Below the pieces are notes generated by a model. It made no database searches and was not told the DNA's origin. It saw nothing but the letters and a program-made list of their open reading frames with translations. Below are positions 27,028 to 35,333 of a stretch of DNA of 64,000 bases, piece by piece. The stretch spans positions 5,230,501-5,294,500 of the forward strand of contig NZ_CP042823.1 in the NCBI RefSeq assembly GCF_008000895.1. The letters run 5' to 3'. Every line of letters begins with the position of its first letter. The first letter of the stretch is position 1. Position numbers and translations under genes: made by a program. This DNA is from Methylobacterium sp. WL1. GTDB taxonomy: Bacteria; Pseudomonadota; Alphaproteobacteria; Rhizobiales; Beijerinckiaceae.

Positions 27028-27392
27028 TGCAGGGCCTCCGTGTCGGAGCATGCGGCGAGGTCGTCGATCAGCGTCCGGAGCCGCTCCGGGATCGGCAGGG
27101 CCAGGACGTCGGCGTAGTGCAGGCGCAGGCCGCGTCCGATCCGGTCGCGATCCGCCTCGCTCATCGGCCGTCGTCCGGGCATGGGGCGTGCGGCCGCGCC
27201 GTCGGGCGGGGGCGCAGCATCGTTCGCGGGCGTCAGCCCGGCGCCCTCCGCCTCCCCGGCGAGGCGCGTCACCACCCGCTCGTCCTTGCCCTGGATCATG
27301 ATCACGCCCCGATCCTCGGCGATGCGGCCCCGGGGGGGCGGCACCCCCGCCGCCCCGGTCTGTCGACCGGATCCGGCGAAGACGCGCTCCAT
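27024..27392 (-). CDS. nepR: NepR anti-sigma factor
   Basis: 122 residues by the longest frame. The conserved NepR core is at the C-terminal half: DRIGRGLRLHYADVLALPIP then ERLRTLIDDLA, which binds EcfG. The N-terminal part is long for the family (usually about 60 residues), so translation may begin at an internal ATG such as MIQGKDER (residue 32) or MPGRRPMSEADRD (residue 70). Position directly upstream of ecfG and the 4-bp overlap support the call. Confidence 0.85.
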   Translation of the reverse strand: MERVFAGSGRQTGAAGVPPPRGRIAEDRGVIMIQGKDERVVTRLAGEAEGAGLTPANDAAPPPDGAAARPMPGRRPMSEADRDRIGRGLRLHYADVLALPIPERLRTLIDDLAACSDTEALQ

Positions 27393-27724
27393 CGCCTTCC
27401 GACGGCGCTGGTAGGCGCGGCGGATTTAATCGGTTCTGAACTTCGTATTCATCAAATCTTAATGTCGGAATTTATGAGCTAGACGGTGATTGATTAGCAA
27501 ATATTCCAGTTACAATTCAGAAATACTATTTATAGCTTGGCCATAAGCCAAGGTCGTCCACTGAGGCTGAACGGCGGCTGAGCATCCTGGCGACGTTCGG
27601 GACCTCGTGGGCGAAAGCGTCGAGGGTGCGCGACCGCGCTGACGTTCGGTGTGCGCAAGCCAGGCGCGTCCCGCAGGATGCGACAACCTGAAGATGCGGG
27701 GTCTGTAGCCAGGGCCGGGCAGCT
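27393..27724. other. AT-rich spacer between nepR and the nuclease/HerA operon
   Basis: Bases 27425-27540 are markedly AT-rich, in sharp contrast to both flanks, and are the natural place for divergent promoters (nepR leftward, the three-gene operon rightward). A perfect palindrome lies at 27536-27552. From 27550 to 27724 the sequence is GC-rich but no open frame is convincing, so the operon either has a 170-bp leader or its first gene begins upstream of the chosen start. I see no clear EcfG-type GGAAC/GTT promoter. Confidence 0.5.
27536..27552. promoter_or_regulatory. 6-bp perfect inverted repeat, possible operator
   Basis: CTTGGC and GCCAAG flank CATAA. It sits at the edge of the AT-rich patch upstream of the nuclease/HerA operon, whose second gene encodes winged-helix domains. 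A role as operator is only suggested by position. Confidence 0.3.
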
Positions 27725-28789
27725 GTGCTGAATAGGTCCGACGAACGGCTGCAGGACGCCTCGGCGCCGGCAGCAAGCGGGCAGCACGGTCGCAGTTTGC
27801 TATCGCCTCTCCATCCCGTCGCTGCGGTGAGGCCGCAGCTCACGCCAGACGACCTGGCGCGGAGGCTTGCCGGCCTGGGGCAGGGCGAGCGTCTGGTCGT
27901 CCTGGGCGTCGACAGCGCCGCCATGGGGACGCTGATCTCAGATGGCACAGACCGCAGCGCGCTGCTGGTCGCAAGCGGAGGCCGACGCACGGCCGCGGCG
28001 CTCATCGACCGGCTTCTCGACGATCTCGCCGAGCTGGCGCTGGAGAGCTGGCCGCATTGGTACGGCCGTGATGCGTCGCCCACCCCGGTCGTCGCCGATC
28101 CGTGGCTGAAGGCGGCCGCCAAGCGCGCCAGGCTCGGCCTGACGCCGCGCTTCCGCAAGATGGGGCGCGACCTCGAACTCCGCCGCCTGTCCCGGTTGAT
28201 CGACCCCGCCGGCGTCATTTTGGTCTGGGAGGTCGATCCGGTGGCGGCGACGCGGGCGCGTCCGGCCATTGAGGCGCTGGAATGGTGCGTGCGGCACGAG
28301 GCCACGGTGGTGCCGGTGCTCGCCGCGGAGCCATCCGACGCCGCGCCCTACGACCGGATCCTCTACGGCGTCCATCAGCTCGCACGAAGGGAACGTGCGG
28401 CGGCCGAGCGCTTCATCGCGCCGGCCGGAGCACACCACGCGAGCGCCATCGAGCGGCACGTCGCGGAGGCACTGGCGCAGGACGCAGACCTCAGGGGCCT
28501 GTTCGTCTGCAATGCCCCTGTGCCCGTGGGGGCCTGGGGCGCACGACCCCGCGTCGACCTGCTCTGCCGCAAGCACCGCATCGTCGTCGAACTCGACGGC
28601 CCCGAGCACCGGGTCGAGCCCAAGTTCGGCAACGATCGTCACCGGGACTACGAGCTCCTCACGGCGGGCTACCTCGTGCTGCGCTTGACCAACGATCAGG
28701 TCGCGACCGACCTTCCCCTCGCGATCGAGAAGATTCGAGCCGTCGTCCGCCTGCGACGCGGTGCGCAGGAAGGGCGAACCGATGCGTGA
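27725..28789 (+). CDS. putative defence nuclease: unknown N-terminal domain plus DUF559 endonuclease-like domain
   Basis: 354 residues from GTG at 27725; an in-frame GTG near residue 35 (VRPQLTPDDLARRL) is an equally likely start. Residues about 40-225 form a mixed alpha/beta domain I do not recognise (ERLVVLGVDSAAMGTLISDG; AGVILVWEVDPVAATRARP; ATVVPVLAAEPSD). Residues 273-335 match the DUF559/Vsr-like PD-(D/E)XK fold: D278 (PRVDLL), E289 and D291 (VVELDGPEH), then NDRHRDYELLTAGYLVLRLT. Such domains cut DNA. First gene of a three-gene operon; its end overlaps the next start by 8 bp (ATGCGTGA). Confidence 0.78.
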   Translation: MLNRSDERLQDASAPAASGQHGRSLLSPLHPVAAVRPQLTPDDLARRLAGLGQGERLVVLGVDSAAMGTLISDGTDRSALLVASGGRRTAAALIDRLLDDLAELALESWPHWYGRDASPTPVVADPWLKAAAKRARLGLTPRFRKMGRDLELRRLSRLIDPAGVILVWEVDPVAATRARPAIEALEWCVRHEATVVPVLAAEPSDAAPYDRILYGVHQLARRERAAAERFIAPAGAHHASAIERHVAEALAQDADLRGLFVCNAPVPVGAWGARPRVDLLCRKHRIVVELDGPEHRVEPKFGNDRHRDYELLTAGYLVLRLTNDQVATDLPLAIEKIRAVVRLRRGAQEGRTDA

Positions 28790-29477
28790 GATGCCGACGC
28801 CGAAGCAGGCGCTGATCCTGTGGTGCCTCCTCGGCCGCTGTGGAAGCGCGCTGCAGAGCACACTCGCGCCGCGCATCGACAAAGCGGACCGGGAGGCCCT
28901 GATCGCGGGGCGCTACCTCGAGGCAGAGCGGCAGGGGCGCTCCCTGCGCCTGACCGTCACGGACAAGGGCTGGAACTGGGCGGGCGAGCACATGCGCGAG
29001 CCCCTGCCGCCAACCTTCCGGGTGCTGCAGGACTGGCTGGAGCGCATTCATGTCGATCTCGCCAGAACGGGTCGGCCCCTCGCCGACCTCGTCGGGAGCG
29101 CCCCCGACGAGCCGGCACCGGCGGCGCCTGCCCCACGTGCGAGTAGATCGACGGCCGAGGGGCCGCAGAAACGCGGACCTAAGAAGCTCGGACCCAAGCA
29201 GCTCGGACCCAAGCAGCTCCGGGCGCGCATCGACGCCGCCTACCTCGCGCTGACGGGCGGGGCGCGGGCCAAGGCCGTGCGCCTGAGTGCCCTGCGCGCC
29301 CATCTCGAGGACCTCGACCGCGCGACCGTCGATGCGGGCCTCGCGGCCATCCTGCGCAACGATCGCACGGCGCGGCTGAGCCAGTTCAGCGACCCCAAAT
29401 CGCTGAATGCCGCCGAGCGCGAGGCGGCGTTCAGCCCGGCCGGCGAGCCGTTCCACATCCTCTGGATTCAATCATGA
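28782..29477 (+). CDS. operon middle protein with two winged-helix-like regions
   Basis: 231 residues from ATG at 28782, chosen for the 8-bp overlap with the upstream gene. The N-terminal 75 residues (PKQALILWCLLGRCGSAL, then RSLRLTVTDKGWNWAGEHM) look like a winged helix with the LTxxGWxW wing. A Pro/Ala linker and a short KxLGPKQLGPKQL repeat follow. The last 85 residues form a second helix-rich unit ending PFHILWI. No catalytic motif. It may be a DNA-binding adaptor or specificity subunit between the nuclease and the ATPase, or a regulator. I know no named family for it. It overlaps the next gene by 4 bp (ATGA). Confidence 0.75.
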   Translation: MREMPTPKQALILWCLLGRCGSALQSTLAPRIDKADREALIAGRYLEAERQGRSLRLTVTDKGWNWAGEHMREPLPPTFRVLQDWLERIHVDLARTGRPLADLVGSAPDEPAPAAPAPRASRSTAEGPQKRGPKKLGPKQLGPKQLRARIDAAYLALTGGARAKAVRLSALRAHLEDLDRATVDAGLAAILRNDRTARLSQFSDPKSLNAAEREAAFSPAGEPFHILWIQS

Positions 29478-32400
29478 TCGATGCCCTCGACGCCCTGCGC
29501 GCGATCGATTTCGACTGGGTGCGGACGCTCGACAGCATCTGGATCGATACGGCGCCGACCGGCGGCCCGAACGAGCGGCTCGTCCCGGAGATCGTCGCCG
29601 ACCTGCACGGCAAGGCGCACCAGCCGGCCGACCGGGCGCTGGGCCGGGTGCTCGTCGGCCAATCCGGAATCGGCAAGACCCACCTCATCGGGCAGGTCCG
29701 GCGCGAGGCCTGGCGCACGGGCGCGTGGTTCGTGCCCCTCGACGTCCTCGGGCTGACGGATTTCTGGCGCAGCGCGGCCCTGAGCTTCGTGACCGCCCTG
29801 CTGCAGACGATGCCGGACGGGCGGCGGCAGTCGGATGCCGTGCTCGCCGGCGTGGCACGCCGCTTCCGTGTCGAGGCGCAGGTCGAGGCCGCATTCAACA
29901 CGCCGAACATGGATGCCCGCCGGATCGTCGACGTGCTGGTCCGGGCGCTGATGAGCGTCGATCCCGGTCGGGCGCTCAAGCACCTCGATGTCTTCCGCGC
30001 CTTGTGTCTCCTGCGGTCGCAGGATCTCGCCGTCGTCGGCCTCGCGCATGCCTGGCTGCAGGGCTACGATGCCGACCCGGCGGAGCGGGCGGCCCTGGGC
30101 TTCAAGACGCCGCCGCCGGCTCCCGTCGAGCTCGTGCGCGGCATGTGCTGGATCATGGCGCTGAGTGGGCCGACGCTCATCGCCGTCGACCAGATCGACG
30201 GGGTGATCGAGACCGGCCGTCTCGCGGCCGAGGATGGGATCGACGCGGAGGCGGGCTTGGCCGAGGTGCTCGCCGCGGGGCTCCTGGAGGTCCACATCGT
30301 CTGCGACCGCAGCATGACGGTGATGACCTGCCTCCAGGAATCCTGGGAGCGGCTGGAGGTACGCGGCCTGAAGCCCATGCGGGAGCGTTTCGCGGAGGCG
30401 ACGGGGCTCGTGGGCATGAACGAGCGGGCTGCCGCCGCCGCTCTCGTGGCCGGTCGTCTCGAGCCGGCCTACGCGGAGGCCGGCTACGTGCCACCGTTCC
30501 CGACCTGGCCGTTCAGCGAGCGCGCCCTCGCCGCCGCGGCGGCGGCCGGCATGATGCCCCGCACGCTGCTGATGCGCTGCGACGCCTTCCGACGCCGCTG
30601 CCTCGCGGAGGGCGCCGTCTCGGTCTGCGACAGTCTCGGAACGGCCGGTCCACCTCCGGAAGCCCCATCCGAGGAGGCCGGATTCGATCTCGCCGCCGCG
30701 TGCCGGGAGGCCGACATTGCGGGCATCCGCAGCGATGAGGATACCTGGCTCGGCCAGCTGCTGCGCGACACCTTCGACCTCTACGCCCTGGAAGACGATC
30801 CGGACGACACCCTCGACGTCGCCAGCAAAGGCGAGCCCGACCAGCGGATCCCGCCCCTGCACGGACGGCTGATCTACATCCACCGGGATGAGAACGACCG
30901 GGAGCGGCACGTCTGTTATCGGGCCCTCCAGCACCAGAACGCGATCGCGTTCCAGGCCCGTCTGCGGGCGGCGCTCACGGCCTCCGGCATCTCGGCGCGA
31001 ATCCCCGACCGGGAATTGCTGCTGATCCGCCGCGGGCCCATGCCCGGCGGGGCCAAGACGAAGCAGCTCGTCGACGCGTTCACGGCAGCCGGGGGCATGT
31101 CGATCGACCCCTCGGACGCGGATCTGCGCGTCTTCGTCGCCCTGCGCGACCTCCACGCGCGGGCGCTGGAGGCGGGCGCGTCCGATCGGTTCGAGCGCTG
31201 GATCCGTGCCGAGCAGCCGCTCGTGAACACCGCGTTCTTCCGGGATGCGGGCCTCGCCCATGCGGCGAAGGCCGCTTCAGCTCTGGGACAAGCTCAAGCC
31301 GCCGGCGAGGGCGCCGCTGTCGCGAACGCACCCGCTGCGCCCCCGGCGGCTCACGCCCCGGCGGGACGGGGAGTTCGGCCGGATCGGCCCAATCCCGGAC
31401 CGTCGGCGCCGGGTGCCGAAGCGGATGCGATATCGGTCGGGCACCGGCTCACGCCCGATGCGCCCGGCGTGAGCCTGCCGCTGCGCCTTCTGCCCCGGCA
31501 TACCGCGATCATCGCGGGCTCCGGCTCCGGCAAGACCGTGCTCCTGCGCCGCCTCGTGGAGGAGGCCGCGCTCGCGGGGCTTCCGGCCATCGTCATCGAC
31601 CCCAACAACGATCTCTCGCGCCTTGGCGATCGCTGGCCCGAGCGGCCGCATGGGTTCTCGCCGGACGACGATCGCAAGGCGGCGCTCTACGCCGAGCGGG
31701 TCGAGGTGGTGGTGTGGACGCCGGGCGTGCATGCCGGCAACCCGCTGTTCCTCTCCGTCCTGCCCGACTTCGCGGACCTGGGCGAGGATCGGGATGAGCG
31801 CCAACAGGCGATCGAGATGGCGGCCGAGACTCTGGGGCCTCTGGCCGGGGCCAAGACCAATCTCCAGCGCGGCGTGCTGGCGGATTCGCTGCGCCGCTTC
31901 GCGGAGCGCGGCGGCGGCAACCTCGCGGCCTTCATGGCCCTGCTCGCGGATTTACCCGACGGCATCAGCCAGATCGGCAACGCCGCCAAGCTCGGGCTCG
32001 GCATGGCGGACCAGCTCCACGCCGCCGTGGCGACGAACCCGCTCCTGAAGGTGGAGGGCACGGTGCTCGACCCGCGGCACCTGTTCTTCGGGCGCGACCC
32101 GGCGCGCACCCGCATCTCGGTGATCAACCTGTCGGGTCTCGCATCGGACGCGGCCCGCGAGGATTTCGTGAACCGGCTCCAGATGACGCTATTCGGCTGG
32201 ATCAAGAAGAACCCGTCCCCGCGCGGCATGCTCTACGTCGTCGACGAGGCGCAGACGTTCCTGCCGGCCCAGAGGGCGTCGCCGAGTCTCGGAAGCGGCA
32301 TCAAGCTCGTGGCCCAGGGCCGCAAGTATGGGCTCGGGATGATCGTGGCGACGCAGGTGCCGCGCGGCATCCACAACCAGGTCGTCTCCAACTGCACCAC

Positions 32401-32662
32401 GCAGTTCTTCGGGCGACAGAGCGCGCCCGCGACGATCGCGGCCGCCCAGGAGATCCTGGCGGCGAACGGAGGCGCGGCCGCCGACATCGGCAAGCTGGGG
32501 GCCGGGGAGTTCTACTTCGCCACCGAGGGCTCTGGACGGCCGGCCAAGCTGCGCACACCCCTCTGCCTGTCCTACCATCCGGCCAACCCGCCGACGCCGG
32601 AGGAGGTCATCCGTCAGGCCAAGCGCTCGATCGAGGCGGGCACCCGGGCGCGCGCCTCCTGA
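29474..32662 (+). CDS. dual-ATPase protein: N-terminal P-loop ATPase fused to HerA/FtsK-like translocase
   Basis: 1062 residues. Domain 1: Walker A GQSGIGKTH at 62-70 and a likely Walker B ending at D239 (PTLIAVDQIDG), a STAND/AAA-like regulatory ATPase. Residues about 420-600 form a linking domain (HGRLIYIHRDENDRERHV; ERWIRAEQPLVNTAFF), then a low-complexity hinge (600-650). Domain 2: HerA/DUF87 Walker A AGSGSGKT at 681-688, IDPNNDLSRL, Walker B YVVDEAQ with D924-E925, sensor ATQVPRG and a probable arginine finger in QFFGR (R981). HerA proteins are ring-forming DNA translocases that pair with nucleases. Likely the motor and sensor of a defence module. Fusion of both ATPases in one chain is unusual. 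Confidence 0.85.
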   Translation: MIDALDALRAIDFDWVRTLDSIWIDTAPTGGPNERLVPEIVADLHGKAHQPADRALGRVLVGQSGIGKTHLIGQVRREAWRTGAWFVPLDVLGLTDFWRSAALSFVTALLQTMPDGRRQSDAVLAGVARRFRVEAQVEAAFNTPNMDARRIVDVLVRALMSVDPGRALKHLDVFRALCLLRSQDLAVVGLAHAWLQGYDADPAERAALGFKTPPPAPVELVRGMCWIMALSGPTLIAVDQIDGVIETGRLAAEDGIDAEAGLAEVLAAGLLEVHIVCDRSMTVMTCLQESWERLEVRGLKPMRERFAEATGLVGMNERAAAAALVAGRLEPAYAEAGYVPPFPTWPFSERALAAAAAAGMMPRTLLMRCDAFRRRCLAEGAVSVCDSLGTAGPPPEAPSEEAGFDLAAACREADIAGIRSDEDTWLGQLLRDTFDLYALEDDPDDTLDVASKGEPDQRIPPLHGRLIYIHRDENDRERHVCYRALQHQNAIAFQARLRAALTASGISARIPDRELLLIRRGPMPGGAKTKQLVDAFTAAGGMSIDPSDADLRVFVALRDLHARALEAGASDRFERWIRAEQPLVNTAFFRDAGLAHAAKAASALGQAQAAGEGAAVANAPAAPPAAHAPAGRGVRPDRPNPGPSAPGAEADAISVGHRLTPDAPGVSLPLRLLPRHTAIIAGSGSGKTVLLRRLVEEAALAGLPAIVIDPNNDLSRLGDRWPERPHGFSPDDDRKAALYAERVEVVVWTPGVHAGNPLFLSVLPDFADLGEDRDERQQAIEMAAETLGPLAGAKTNLQRGVLADSLRRFAERGGGNLAAFMALLADLPDGISQIGNAAKLGLGMADQLHAAVATNPLLKVEGTVLDPRHLFFGRDPARTRISVINLSGLASDAAREDFVNRLQMTLFGWIKKNPSPRGMLYVVDEAQTFLPAQRASPSLGSGIKLVAQGRKYGLGMIVATQVPRGIHNQVVSNCTTQFFGRQSAPATIAAAQEILAANGGAAADIGKLGAGEFYFATEGSGRPAKLRTPLCLSYHPANPPTPEEVIRQAKRSIEAGTRARAS

Positions 32663-32720
32663 CGCCACAGGTCCCGAGCCGGCGTAGCTGCGACCGGGCT
32701 CGCCGAGAGGAAGGTTCACG

Positions 32721-33968
32721 ATGACGGCGAGGTCCGATCTGCCGGGAGGTGCGTCCTGCGACCTGCGCCTGCTGCACGCCACGACGATCGCAGGCGGCCA
32801 GGTCACCATCGATATCCGAGGTGAGCGTGTGGCCGCGCTCCACGCCCCAGACCGACCCCTGCCGCCCGCAGGCCGGGAGATCGATCTTGGCGGCGCTCTG
32901 GTGCTGCCCGGCTTGTCGGACAGCCATGTGCATCTCGACAAGTGCATGCTCGGCCTGGACTGGCGGCCGCACCGGGCCCAGGGATCCGTCCGCGCGATCA
33001 TCGAGGACGAGAAGGCCGTCCGCCGGGCCCGCCGGATGCCGCTGGCGAGTCAGGGCGCCGAGGCGCTCCTCGAACGCATGCTCCGCGGCGGCACCACCAG
33101 CTTGCGGACCCATGTCGACATCGACGACGTGACCCGGCTGGACCACCTCGCGCAGATCCTCGACCTGCGCGCGCGCTGGTCCGATCGCATGCAGATCCAG
33201 ATCGTCGCGTTTCCGCAGAGCGGGATCCTCCGCTGCGCCCCGGTCGCCGGCTACCTGGACGAAGCCCTGCGGATGGGGGCCGACCTCGTCGGCGGCCTCG
33301 ATCCCGTCGGCATCGACGGGGACCGGGACGGGCCGCTCGACACCGTCTTCGGACTGGCCGAGCGTCACGGCCGCGGCATCGACATCCATCTCCACGACGG
33401 CGGCGAGGCCGGCCTCGACGAGATCGACGCGATCGTCGCGCGCACGAAGGCCTCCGGGCTCGGCGGCCAGGTCACCATCAGCCACGCCTTCGCCCTGGCG
33501 GATGCCGACGACCTGCGGCTCGGCAGGATCGCGGAGGCGCTGCGCGAAGCCGGCATCACCCTGGTGAGCAGCGTGCCCGGCACACGCAGGTGCCCGCCGA
33601 TCCCGCGCCTGCGGGACCTCGGCGTCGCGGTCTGCTTCGGCACCGACAACGTACGCGACTGCTGGAACCCGTCCACGGTCACCGGCATGATCGACCGCGT
33701 CCTGCTCGCCGCGTACCGGTTCGATCTCAGGAGCGACGCGGACCTCACGGCTCTGCTCGATCCGGTCACCGCCGTGCCGGCGCGGGTGGCCGGGCTTGGC
33801 CCGGGGACGGTGGCCTCCGGCGTGCGGGCCGACCTCGTCGCGTTCGACGCCGCCTGCGCGCCGCAGATCATCGTCGAGCGCCAGGAACCGGTTCTGGTTT
33901 TGGCGAAGGGGGTGGTCGCCATCGACCGCCGTGGCCCGGTCGCCGGAACGACGCCGTCGCCGGCTTGA
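32721..33968 (+). CDS. cytosine-deaminase-like amidohydrolase
   Basis: 415 residues of the metal-dependent amidohydrolase superfamily, closest by eye to the CodA/cytosine-deaminase group: metal HxH in SDSHVHLDK, His in LRTHVDIDD, metal His in DIHLHDGGE and SHAFALAD, and the C-terminal metal Asp in CFGTDNVRDCWNP. It would deaminate cytosine or a related amino-heterocycle; the substrate is inferred from family only. It starts 58 bp after the HerA gene, preceded by GAGAGGAAGG, and may be outside that operon. Confidence 0.8.
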   Translation: MTARSDLPGGASCDLRLLHATTIAGGQVTIDIRGERVAALHAPDRPLPPAGREIDLGGALVLPGLSDSHVHLDKCMLGLDWRPHRAQGSVRAIIEDEKAVRRARRMPLASQGAEALLERMLRGGTTSLRTHVDIDDVTRLDHLAQILDLRARWSDRMQIQIVAFPQSGILRCAPVAGYLDEALRMGADLVGGLDPVGIDGDRDGPLDTVFGLAERHGRGIDIHLHDGGEAGLDEIDAIVARTKASGLGGQVTISHAFALADADDLRLGRIAEALREAGITLVSSVPGTRRCPPIPRLRDLGVAVCFGTDNVRDCWNPSTVTGMIDRVLLAAYRFDLRSDADLTALLDPVTAVPARVAGLGPGTVASGVRADLVAFDAACAPQIIVERQEPVLVLAKGVVAIDRRGPVAGTTPSPA

Positions 33969-33989
33969 CGGCGGGGGCGCCGCAGGCAC

Positions 33990-34106
33990 GGTGTCGCCCA
34001 TCAAGACCGCCGAGCCCTTCGCTACGTCCTCGCCGCCGTGCGCGCGGGTTCGGTCCGGTCCGCCGCCGAGATCCTGAACGCCGCCGCCTCGGCGGCGAGC
34101 CGGCAG
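33990..34106 (+). pseudogene. LysR-type regulator remnant (helix-turn-helix only)
   Basis: The frame containing 34017-34106 reads LRYVLAAVRAGSVRSAAEIL then NAAASAASRQ, the recognition helix region of LysR-family regulators, but the protein then degenerates and no effector domain follows. It has no good start. It is a relic next to the amidohydrolase gene, which it may once have regulated. Confidence 0.5.
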
Positions 34107-34265
34107 GGCGACGGAGGAGACGGACCGCAGGCTTCCTCTCCGCGGCTCCGACGTCCTAACCTCCTTGCGTCCTAACCTCCTTGTAGGGCTGGATCCTCCC
34201 GCACCCGCATGCCGCCGTCGATGCGCTCGACCGTAACGCCCTCCGCCGACGAAGGAGTTCGGACC

Positions 34266-35231
34266 ATGCCGACGCAAACCATCCTGGCCGCCACGACCGC
34301 CCTGGCCCTCGGGCAGGGCACGGCGCAACCGATTCCCTCAGTCTCGGCCACGACGACCTACCATCGGGTCGAGATCGACGGCGTCGGCATCTTCTACCGT
34401 GAGGCCGGGCCACGCGACGCGCCCACGGTCCTGTTGCTGCACGGCTATCCGTCGTCGTCCCGGCAGTGGGACCCGCTGCTGCCGCTCCTCGCCGACCGCT
34501 ACCATCTGATCGCCCCGGACTACCCGGGCTTCGGACAGAGCGACGCGCCGTCGCCGGCCCGGTACACCTACACCTTCGACACTCTCGCCAAGACCATGGA
34601 AGGCTTGGTCGCCCGGCTCGGCATAGAGCGGTACACGCTGTTCCTGCAGGATTACGGCGGGCCGGTCGGCTTCCGCATGGCGCTGGCTCATCCCGAACGG
34701 GTCGACGCGCTCATCGTTCAGAACGCCAACGCCTATGCGGAGGGCCTCGGTGCCAAGTGGCAGGGTATCGCCCAGTACTGGGCTGATCCCGCCGCTCATC
34801 CCGAGCAGGTCGACGCGTTCACGTCGCTCGAAGGGGCCAAGCAGCGCCACCTCGGCACCAGTCCCAACCCCGAGCGCTACAACCCGGACACCTGGGCCGA
34901 CGAGTACGCCATCCTGGCGAGGCCGGGCGAGCGGGAGATCCAGGCGGCGCTGCTCGCCAACTACCGCACGAACGTCGCGTCCTACCCGGCCTGGCAGGCC
35001 TGGATGCGGGAGCATCGGCTGCCGATGCTCGTGCTGTGGGGCCGCTACGACCCATCCTTCATCGTGCCGGGCGCCGAGGCCTACCTGCGCGACGTGCCGA
35101 AGGCGGAACTGCACATCCTCGATGCCGGGCACTTCGCGCTGGACGAGGCGACGGACGAGATCGCCCGGCTCACCCGCGACTTCCTCGGCCGCGTCGAGAC
35201 AACGCCTCTCCCGTCGTCGGCCCCACGTTGA
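34266..35231 (+). CDS. exported alpha/beta hydrolase, haloalkane-dehalogenase-like
   Basis: 321 residues from ATG at 34266, preceded by GAAGGAG at 34251-34257. The N-terminus (MPTQTILAATTALALGQGTA) is a probable signal peptide. The hydrolase fold shows the oxyanion region LLLHGYPSSSRQW, the nucleophile elbow with Asp rather than Ser in FLQDYGGPVGF (near residue 132), and catalytic His in DAGHFALDE. An Asp nucleophile is used by haloalkane dehalogenases and epoxide hydrolases. Substrate unknown. The C-terminus ends in a low-complexity TTPLPSSAPR. Confidence 0.82.
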   Translation: MPTQTILAATTALALGQGTAQPIPSVSATTTYHRVEIDGVGIFYREAGPRDAPTVLLLHGYPSSSRQWDPLLPLLADRYHLIAPDYPGFGQSDAPSPARYTYTFDTLAKTMEGLVARLGIERYTLFLQDYGGPVGFRMALAHPERVDALIVQNANAYAEGLGAKWQGIAQYWADPAAHPEQVDAFTSLEGAKQRHLGTSPNPERYNPDTWADEYAILARPGEREIQAALLANYRTNVASYPAWQAWMREHRLPMLVLWGRYDPSFIVPGAEAYLRDVPKAELHILDAGHFALDEATDEIARLTRDFLGRVETTPLPSSAPR

Positions 35232-35333
35232 GAGGAGGGCTCACGTCGAGAGGAGGGCCCACGCTGGACGTGGGCCATCTTCGGGCGCCCCGAAGCGATG
35301 CCCGCGTCGGCAAGGCCACCGAGCTATCGACGA

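Noticed and set aside
26431..27051. Start of the EcfG sigma at 27051
   Set aside because: The first of the four ATG codons at 27027 overlaps the nepR stop in the usual ATGA coupling, and the preceding eight residues lie inside nepR coding sequence.
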